Of a DNA stretch of 64,000 nt, positions 57,727-64,000 are shown one piece after another. Location of the stretch: positions 1-64,000 of the forward strand of contig JALJCO010000100.1 in assembly GCA_023101725.1 (NCBI GenBank), given 5' to 3'. The notes below the pieces were generated by a model that made no database searches, was not told where the DNA came from, and saw only the letters and a program-made list of their open reading frames with translations. The DNA is from Atherinomorus stipes (Eukaryota > Chordata > Actinopteri > Atheriniformes > Atherinidae). Numbering within the stretch: the stretch's first letter is position 1; every line of letters begins with the position of its first letter. The translations under genes were made by a program, and so were the position numbers.

Positions 57727-59755
57727 ATGTTTTTGCTTTTCCAGAACAAGTCTTTAAGGTATATGGAGTGGGTCTAGCTTCTATGTTAAAAAGGCTAAAA
57801 AACTCCGACTTAGCTAATGACCTGTTGGATTGTTCATCTATCACAGCATACATTTTGATAGCTTTCTCCTTCTGATCGGCAGGATATGCTCTGACTAAAA
57901 TGATCTTAGAACAAGAGAGTGGGCTAGCACTTTGGCCACATACCTCTGTGCACTTTGAGATGACTGATGACAAACTCTCAGTTTGCTCTTCGCTGTCGTG
58001 GCTTTCCGATGCAGAGTTCTTTGGGGCTGGAGCAGGACCAGGGTGCATTGCTGAAAAGTGTCTAGTGCTGTCACACTCTATACACTTTACCACTGCTTTA
58101 CAGTCTTTTGCAACATGCTGGACAGATCCACAGCACCTGTAGCAGATGTGGTGCTCTTTCAGATACGCCTGTCTTTCTTCAATGGGTTTGTTTCTGAAAA
58201 ACTTGCATTTTTTGAGCGGGTGAGGTTTCTTGTGAAGTGGGCACTGGCGATCCGGTTCCTCAATTTTCTTTGGGCTGGGACTGTTTTGGTTGGGCTCTGT
58301 TGTGATGTCCGTCTTGTGTGCTGACACAGTAGTTCTGCGGCTGTAAGGCTTCAGCTTTTCTGTGTTAACAGGGACATGGCCGCTAGAACTGGATGTCGCG
58401 AAGCTTGGGTCATTTCTCATTTTCGCTTGTTGCTGGACAAACTGCGTGAAAACTGAGAAAGGAGGGAACGACACATTATGAGTCTCTTTGTACTGCGTGC
58501 CTACAGTTGACCATCTTTCCTGTAAGTTGAAAGGAAGTTTCTCAACTATTTGTCTGACTCCTCGAGCTGTGTCCAGGTACGCGAGCCCTGGTAGAGCGCC
58601 ATCTTGTTTAGCACACTTTAGCTCCATTAAGATGTCTCCAAGCTCTTGTAACTTGATGTTGTCTTTATTTGTCAGTTTCGGAAAGTCCTCTACCTTTTTT
58701 AAGAGTGCGTCCTCGATGACCTCAGGTGAGCCGTAGCACTCTTCGAGACGTTGCCAGACCATGTTGGCACCTGCGGCAGGATTTAAGGTGTGAACAGCAC
58801 GAATGCGTTTAGCTTGTTCAGATGATTTTGGACCCAACCACCTTGTCAACAAATCCAGCTCCTCCCTCGGAGATAAATTTAAATCCTTGGTTGCACTGAT
58901 GAATGAGGTTTTCCATGCCCAATAGTTTTCGGGTTTATCGTCAAATTGCAGGAGACCAGTGCTCACCAGTTCTTTACGGATGAGGTATTTTGCAAAATCT
59001 TGTGTATTGTTGGTTGTGGGCATGTAGCTGTTAAGAGGACTGGTAGTTTGCTTAGGAGGGTTGGGCAGACAGGAGTCAGTTAAATAGGTGTGCACTGGTG
59101 GCTCCAGTTTTATTTCTCTGTTTACTGGTGTTGAGTTCTGTTGAACGTTGGTTGTGACAGGAATAGCCATATGTGCACTGCCTTGTATGTCTACCTCATT
59201 GTCATTTCTTTCAGCAGGCTGTATTGCAGCATCTTGAGTGTCTGAAAAGAGTAACTCACTTTGTTGTTGAACGTATTCACTAGTGCGTTGTGTAGCACTG
59301 ATAGGCTCAAACTCTACATATTGGGGTCTGCTGAACTCCCCGCTTTGAATCTCTGCTTCTTCGTAAGCAATGGCTTCAGCTTCAGCTGCTGCTGCTACCC
59401 TCTGGCACTGTAGAAGATGGAGGTCTGCATCCAAATCAGCTTTTTGTTTCAGCGTATTTGCTTCCAACTTAGCTCTCTGCTTCATCACGTTTGCCTCTTT
59501 CTCAGCATAAACTAGTTGAGCTCTTGCTGCCTTGGCTTTAGCATAAGCTTTTGTAGCTGAAGAGGTAGTTGATGATGACCGTTGAGAACACTTACTTGTT
59601 CTGGATAACAGTGACCTGTTGTCAAGTGGTTGTAACTGTTGCTGTGTTGTAGCCAGTTGAGGTGAAGCTTCTGACTGTTGTCCACCACCGGTTGCTTCAT
59701 CTAGCTGTTCAGCAGCAAAGTCTTTGAGATAACTTTTTCCTGAGCGTAGACTCAT
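57644..59755 (-). CDS. BEL/Pao gag and start of protease
   Basis: 703-aa ORF starting 55 nt inside the 5' LTR boundary with a good context (CAACCATGAG). The N-terminal part has a long Ala/Lys/Glu-rich coiled coil (about residues 65-135). The central part is the DUF1759-type capsid region (YWAWKTSFISATKDLNLSPR, LLKKVEDFPKLTNKDNIKLQ). A zinc knuckle CYRCCGSVQHVAKDC follows. The C-terminus enters the protease (KMYAVIDEQSNRSLAKSEFF), where the frame is lost at the G8 run at 57657-57664. Confidence 0.94.
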   Translation of the reverse strand: MSLRSGKSYLKDFAAEQLDEATGGGQQSEASPQLATTQQQLQPLDNRSLLSRTSKCSQRSSSTTSSATKAYAKAKAARAQLVYAEKEANVMKQRAKLEANTLKQKADLDADLHLLQCQRVAAAAEAEAIAYEEAEIQSGEFSRPQYVEFEPISATQRTSEYVQQQSELLFSDTQDAAIQPAERNDNEVDIQGSAHMAIPVTTNVQQNSTPVNREIKLEPPVHTYLTDSCLPNPPKQTTSPLNSYMPTTNNTQDFAKYLIRKELVSTGLLQFDDKPENYWAWKTSFISATKDLNLSPREELDLLTRWLGPKSSEQAKRIRAVHTLNPAAGANMVWQRLEECYGSPEVIEDALLKKVEDFPKLTNKDNIKLQELGDILMELKCAKQDGALPGLAYLDTARGVRQIVEKLPFNLQERWSTVGTQYKETHNVSFPPFSVFTQFVQQQAKMRNDPSFATSSSSGHVPVNTEKLKPYSRRTTVSAHKTDITTEPNQNSPSPKKIEEPDRQCPLHKKPHPLKKCKFFRNKPIEERQAYLKEHHICYRCCGSVQHVAKDCKAVVKCIECDSTRHFSAMHPGPAPAPKNSASESHDSEEQTESLSSVISKCTEVCGQSASPLSCSKIILVRAYPADQKEKAIKMYAVIDEQSNRSLAKSEFFSLFNIEARPTPYTLKTCSGKAKTFGRRAVNFCLESMDEKVNIQLPPPDRM

Positions 59756-59810
59756 GGTTGCTAAATGTAGCTCTGTATGCTTGAACCCGCTGAGGTTATA
59801 GTCTTTTTAC
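59756..59810 (-). other. BEL/Pao leader between 5' LTR and gag
   Basis: 55 nt. On the - strand it includes CAGCGGGTTCAAGC, which resembles the complement of a tRNA T-arm/3' region and could be part of a primer-binding site. It is not directly next to the LTR and lacks a clear TGG start, so I do not assign a tRNA. Confidence 0.35.
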
Positions 59811-60466
59811 TGTGCTGTTCTCACCACACGTAACCATGTGAGGCTAGACAGCCAGCTAACACAAAGCAAAAAGACAAAAATGAAAAAAGCTCTCTCCACA
59901 CAAGGTTTGCTTTTCTTGATCGCTGGAGATCTTTTTTATGTATAGTTGTCTTTCCGTAATATTTCTTTTTTCCTTAACTGAAACATAAAAAAAAGGGAGC
60001 AAATTACAAACTAATACAGGTTAGCTTAAGCATGTACATCGTTTTTCACATTTCAATCAACCAACTAGCTACTGATATTAACACACATACACAACGCAAC
60101 ACTTACAAAGACTTAAGTTTTCCAAGGCACGAGCGTGTAGAACACATTTGGCGTATACGAGTCGTTTCCTCACTGATTTCTCTCGAACAACTAGCTCACC
60201 ACGTTGCCGGAGTAAAAACAACAAAGATTGTCGCTAAGGTGAGAGCACTCACTCGCTTGCGCAACTGAGCATACATTTTAACAAAGAGTTTTTAAAGAAA
60301 AAGATGTGTCACCCTGATTAAATCTGAAATCCAAAACATTTTTTAAAACTGTTTTTATCATGAAGTAACTTACTTTTACTATCAACTTATTTATTACTAT
60401 TTTTTTAAATGTAAATTATTCACACCATGAACTAATTATTCCTGTCTTTTCCCAAAAGACATAACA
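59811..60466 (-). repeat. BEL/Pao 5' LTR
   Basis: 656 bp, nearly identical to 53149-53808. As in the other LTR, a chance 78-aa ORF (60032-60268) is present and not considered a gene. Confidence 0.96.
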
Positions 60467-60471
60467 ATCCA

Positions 60472-61990
60472 TCTTCTCTGGACCACATACAGGATCCAGA
60501 AACACCTTCATCCGTTTGGACCACATACAGGATCCAGAAACACCTTCATCCGTTTGGACCACATACAGGATCCAGAAACACCATCATCCGTCTTCTCTGG
60601 ACCACATACAGGATCCAGAAACACCTTCATCCGTCTTCTCTGGACCACATACAGGATCCAGAAACACCTTCATCCGTCTTCTCTGGACCACATACAGGAT
60701 CCAGAAACACCTTCATCCGTCTGGACCACATACAGGATCCAGAAACACCTTCATCCGTCTGGACCACATACAGGATCCAGAAACACCTTCATCCGTCTTC
60801 TCTGGACCACATACAGGATCCAGAAACACCTTCATCCGTCTTCTCTGGACCACATACAGGATCCAGAAACACCTTCATCCATCTTCTCTGGACCACATAC
60901 AGGATCCAGAAACACCTTCATCCGTTTGGACCACATACAGGATCCAGAACCACCTTCATCCGTTTGGACCACATACAGGATCCAGAAACACCATCATCCG
61001 TCTTCTCTGGACCACATACAGGATCCAGAACCACCTTCATCCGTTTGGACCACATACAGGATCCAGAAACACCATCATCCGTCTTCTCTGGACCACATAC
61101 AGGATCCAGAAACACCTTCATCTGTCTTCTGTGGACCACATACAGGATCCAGAAACACCTTCATCCGTCTTCTCTGGACCACATACAGGATCCAGAAACA
61201 CCTTCATCCGTCTTCTTTGGACCACATACAGGATCCAGAAACACCTTCATCCGTCTTCTTTGGACCACATACAGGATCCAGAAACACCTTCATCCGTCTT
61301 CTCTGGACCACATACAGGATCCAGAAACACCTTCATCCGTCTGGACCACATACAGGATCCAGAAAAACCTTCATCCGTCTTCTTTGGACCACATACAGGA
61401 TCCAGAAACACCTTCATCCGTCTTGACCACATACGGGATCCAGAAACACCTTCATCCATCTTCTCTGGACCACATACAGGATCCAGAAACACCTTCATCC
61501 GTTTGGCCAACATACAGGATCCAGAAAAACCTTCATCCGTCTGGACCACATACAGGATCCAGAAACACTTCATCCGTCTGGACCACATACAGGATACAGA
61601 AACACCTTCATCCGTCTTCTCTGGACCACATACAGGATCCAGAAACACCATCCGTCTTCTTTGGACCACATACAGGATCCAGAAACACCTTCATCCGTCT
61701 TCTTTGGACCACATACAGGATCCAGAAAAACCTTCATCCGTCTTCTTTGGACCACATACAGGATCTAGAAACACCTTCATCCGTCTTCTTTGGACCACAT
61801 ACAGGATCCAGAAACACCTTCATCCGTCTGGACCACATACAGGATCCAGAAAAACCTTCATCCGTCTGGACCACATACAGGATCCAGAAAAACCTTCATC
61901 CGTCTTCTCTGGACCACATACAGGATCCAGAAACACCTTCATCCGTCTTCTTTGGACCACATACAGGATCCAGAACCACCTTCATCCGTC
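60472..61990 (+). repeat. 43/38-bp BamHI satellite array, right part
   Basis: About 37 more units of the same satellite, continuing in the same orientation and phase after the BEL/Pao insertion. It includes the same rare variants as the left part (CACCATCATCC at about 60590, GTTTGGCCAACATAC at 61501, GGATACAGAAAC at about 61592). The last unit breaks off at TTCATCCGTC (61990). Confidence 0.98.
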
Positions 61991-62203
61991 ATTAAAATGC
62001 ACTGAGAAAAAGTGGAAACTATTCTGAGGTCAGCTGGATGAAAATGTGAGGATGTTTCTGGAAAGCATGGAGGCCATGTCCTGCAGACTAAAGAGGGTCG
62101 AGAACATCCAGCTGGTTATCAGTTGACAGTTGAAAAGCTGCATCTCTGATGGGATGGGGTTGCTATGGCGACAGCAGCTTCCACATCTGTGAAGCTCCAT
62201 TGA
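61991..62203. other. Spacer between satellite and foldback element
   Basis: About 210 bp of unique sequence, no feature recognised. Confidence 0.5.
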
Positions 62204-63060
62204 AGGAATAGTTCACCCATAGAATGATGTAAATAGTGAGAAAGACTCTGGAGCACTTTTTTAATATCTCAAATGCAGCCTGTGATCAGGAAGGCGTCTT
62301 GTTTTCCCCCAACTTTCATATAATGGAGTTCACCGGGGTCCGAGCCAAAAAGGTCCATAAAAGTCCACAAAAACTTGTCAATATTCCACCATACTGCTCA
62401 TCCAATGTAATCCAAGTGTCCTGAGTGGGTAGCGTCCAGAATTTACTCGAAACGACATCATTAAGTTTATTTTTAGAGCCTAAACGATACTACATCTTAC
62501 TTTCGCGAACACACTGATGCGCGAAACTACAGAAACCTCAGCAGACGAAATCGCGTGTTCCCTTTTTTCTTTCTTTGTCTTAAATCAATATCCAACCCCT
62601 CTTGAGTTTTTCACGGTTTGTCTGCAGCTCTGTCGCTCTTAGCACAATGTAAACAGCGAATTTATTCTTCTACACTTGCATTATTGGCAGAGTAGGCTCT
62701 GAATGCCGAGGCTTCCATAGTTTCATGAACGCACATATGTACGCTTTGGAATGTAAGATTTTCTACTGTTTAGGCTCTAAAAATATACTAAATGACGTTT
62801 CCAGTAAATTCTGGATGCTACCCACTCAGGACACTTGGATTACATTGGACGAGCAGTATGGAGGAATATTGACAAGTTTTTGTGGACTTTTAGGGACCTT
62901 TTGGCTTGGGCACAATCAAACTTCATTATATGAAAGTTTGGGGAAAACAACAAGCCTTCCTGATCGCCGGCTGCATTTGAGATATCAAATAAGTGCTCCA
63001 CAGTCTTTCTCACCATGAGGGTAAGTGGAAAATAAAGTTACATCATTCTGTGGGTGAACT
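62204..63060. mobile_element. Foldback F1, copy D
   Basis: Starts AGGAATAGTTCACCC after TTGA (a mutated TTAA). Both arms are present: CCAACTTTCATATAATGGAG on the left and TTCATTATATGAAAGTTTGG on the right. The middle matches copy C (GCACAATGTAAACAG, TTGCATTATTGGCAGAGTAG). The right end stops at GTGGGTGAACTG, short of the full terminus, where Tc1 sequence begins. Confidence 0.88.
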
Positions 63061-63062
63061 GT

Positions 63063-63958
63063 GAACTGTGGGTGGTTTTATGGCAGAGTGGCCTGATGGA
63101 AGACTCTCCTCAGTGCAGACATATGAAAGCCCGCTTAGAGTTTGCCAAAAGCACATGAAGGACTCCCAGACTGTGAGAAATAAGATTCTCTGGTCTGATG
63201 AGACCAAGATTGAACTTTTTGGAGTTCATTCTAAGCGGCATGTGTGGAGAAAACCAGGCACTGCTCATCACCTGCCCAATACCACCCCAACAGTGAAGCA
63301 TGGTGGTGGCAGCATCATGATATGGGGGTGTTTTTCAGCCGCAGGGACAGGACGACTGGTTGCAGTTGAAGGAAAGATGAATGCGACCAAGTACAGAGAT
63401 CCTGGAAGAAAAGCTCTTCCAGAGTTCAGGACCTCAGACTGGGCTGAAGGTTCACCTTCCAACAAGACAATGACCCTCAGCACACAGCTGAAATAACAAA
63501 GGAGCGGATCAGAACAACTCTGGACCATTCTGGACCCAGCCAAAACCCTGACTTAAACCCAACTGAGCATCTCTGAGACCTGAAAATGGCTGAACACCAC
63601 CGTTCACCATCCAACCTGACAGAACTGGAGAGGATCTGCAAGAAGAACGCAGAAGATCCCAAATCCAGGTGTGGAACACTTGTTGCATCATTCCCAAGAA
63701 GACTCATGGCTGTACAAGCTTAGAAGTACTTCTACTCAGTACTGAAAAAGTACTGAATATTTATGACCATGTCATATTTCAGTTGTTCTTTTTTAATTAA
63801 TTGGCAAAAGTTTTCTACATTTCTATTTTTTTATGTCAAGATGAGGTGCTGAGTGACATTAATGAGAAATAACATGAACTTTTTTGAGTTTGGCAAATGG
63901 CTGCAATGAAACAATGAGTGAAAAGTTTAAAGGGCCTGAATACTTTCCGTTCCCACTG
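63063..63958 (+). pseudogene. 5'-truncated Tc1-like transposon
   Basis: Encodes the C-terminal half of a DD34E transposase: [40 protein letters not shown] and [14 protein letters not shown]. The later NPTEHLW block is present but the W codon is TGA (63574-63576), and the frame also shifts near 63405. The 3' end CTGAATACTTTCCGTTCCCA precedes TA at 63959-63960. The 5' terminal repeat and N-terminal DNA-binding half are missing. Confidence 0.92.
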
Positions 63959-64000
63959 TACCTATAAACTCAGTGTGTTTGGTTAAAGGTGCACCAACTG

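Larger units (their letters stand above)
53149..60466 (-). mobile_element. BEL/Pao LTR retrotransposon inserted in the satellite
   Basis: 7,318 bp, antisense to the window. Two LTRs (53149-53808 and 59811-60466) bracket gag and pol. The 5-bp target duplication ATCCA is at 53144-53148 and 60467-60471, and removing the element restores a normal satellite unit. gag encodes a coiled-coil and zinc-knuckle protein. pol encodes an A17-type protease, RT, RNase H and integrase in the BEL order. LTRs differ by one substitution and a few homopolymer lengths, so insertion is recent. Confidence 0.97.

Noticed and set aside
44417..61990. Possible CRISPR array, because of regular short repeats
   Set aside because: There are no unique spacers between repeats. 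It is a head-to-tail eukaryotic satellite.

Overview
The window is vertebrate nuclear DNA, most likely from a teleost fish, probably a percomorph. The reasons are one split host gene of the CCN1 (CYR61) type with canonical GT-AG introns, and an extreme load of fish-type repeats: an L2/CR1-like LINE, Tc1 elements, hAT, Harbinger-like and TTAA-flanked foldback DNA transposons, a tRNA-derived SINE and a complete BEL/Pao LTR retrotransposon. No bacterial features, rRNA genes or functional tRNA genes were seen.

Layout. 1-3137 is a 28-bp BglII minisatellite with an inverted block, running off the left edge. 3575-5397 holds a decayed LINE fragment and a foldback element. 5400-24000 is gene-free and built of nested DNA transposons: a hAT-like element at 8367-10093; a three-level hAT nest at 10929-17109; a TIR element at 18317-19903; a foldback/hAT/foldback nest at 19998-22007; and a Tc1 relic at 22454-23797.

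24000-37480 is the only convincing host gene, a five-exon ccn1-like gene on the + strand that encodes a 367-aa secreted matricellular protein (signal peptide, IGFBP, VWC, TSP1 and C-terminal cystine-knot domains). Its 1.1 kb of coding sequence is spread over 12 kb because introns 2, 3 and 4 are filled with transposons and an expanded minisatellite. Intron 4 is almost wholly one foldback element. The CT domain has lost two cysteines that correspond to a known disulfide pair in CCN2. Three TEAD-type motifs, a CRE-like site, a GC box and a TATA-like box lie upstream of exon 1.

37500-44400 is again gene-free, with MITEs, a LINE remnant and foldback pieces. 44417-61990 is a BamHI satellite (43-bp and 38-bp monomers, roughly 250 units) split by a 7.3-kb BEL/Pao element on the - strand. 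That element has nearly identical LTRs, a 5-bp target duplication made of satellite sequence, an intact gag ORF and a broken pol. 62200-63960 holds another foldback copy joined to a 5'-truncated Tc1 element.

No new biochemical pathway is evident. The most distinctive signals are the intron replaced by a foldback transposon, the paired cysteine loss in the CCN1-like CT domain, the three expansion stages of one minisatellite, and the very young but coding-disrupted BEL element inside a satellite.
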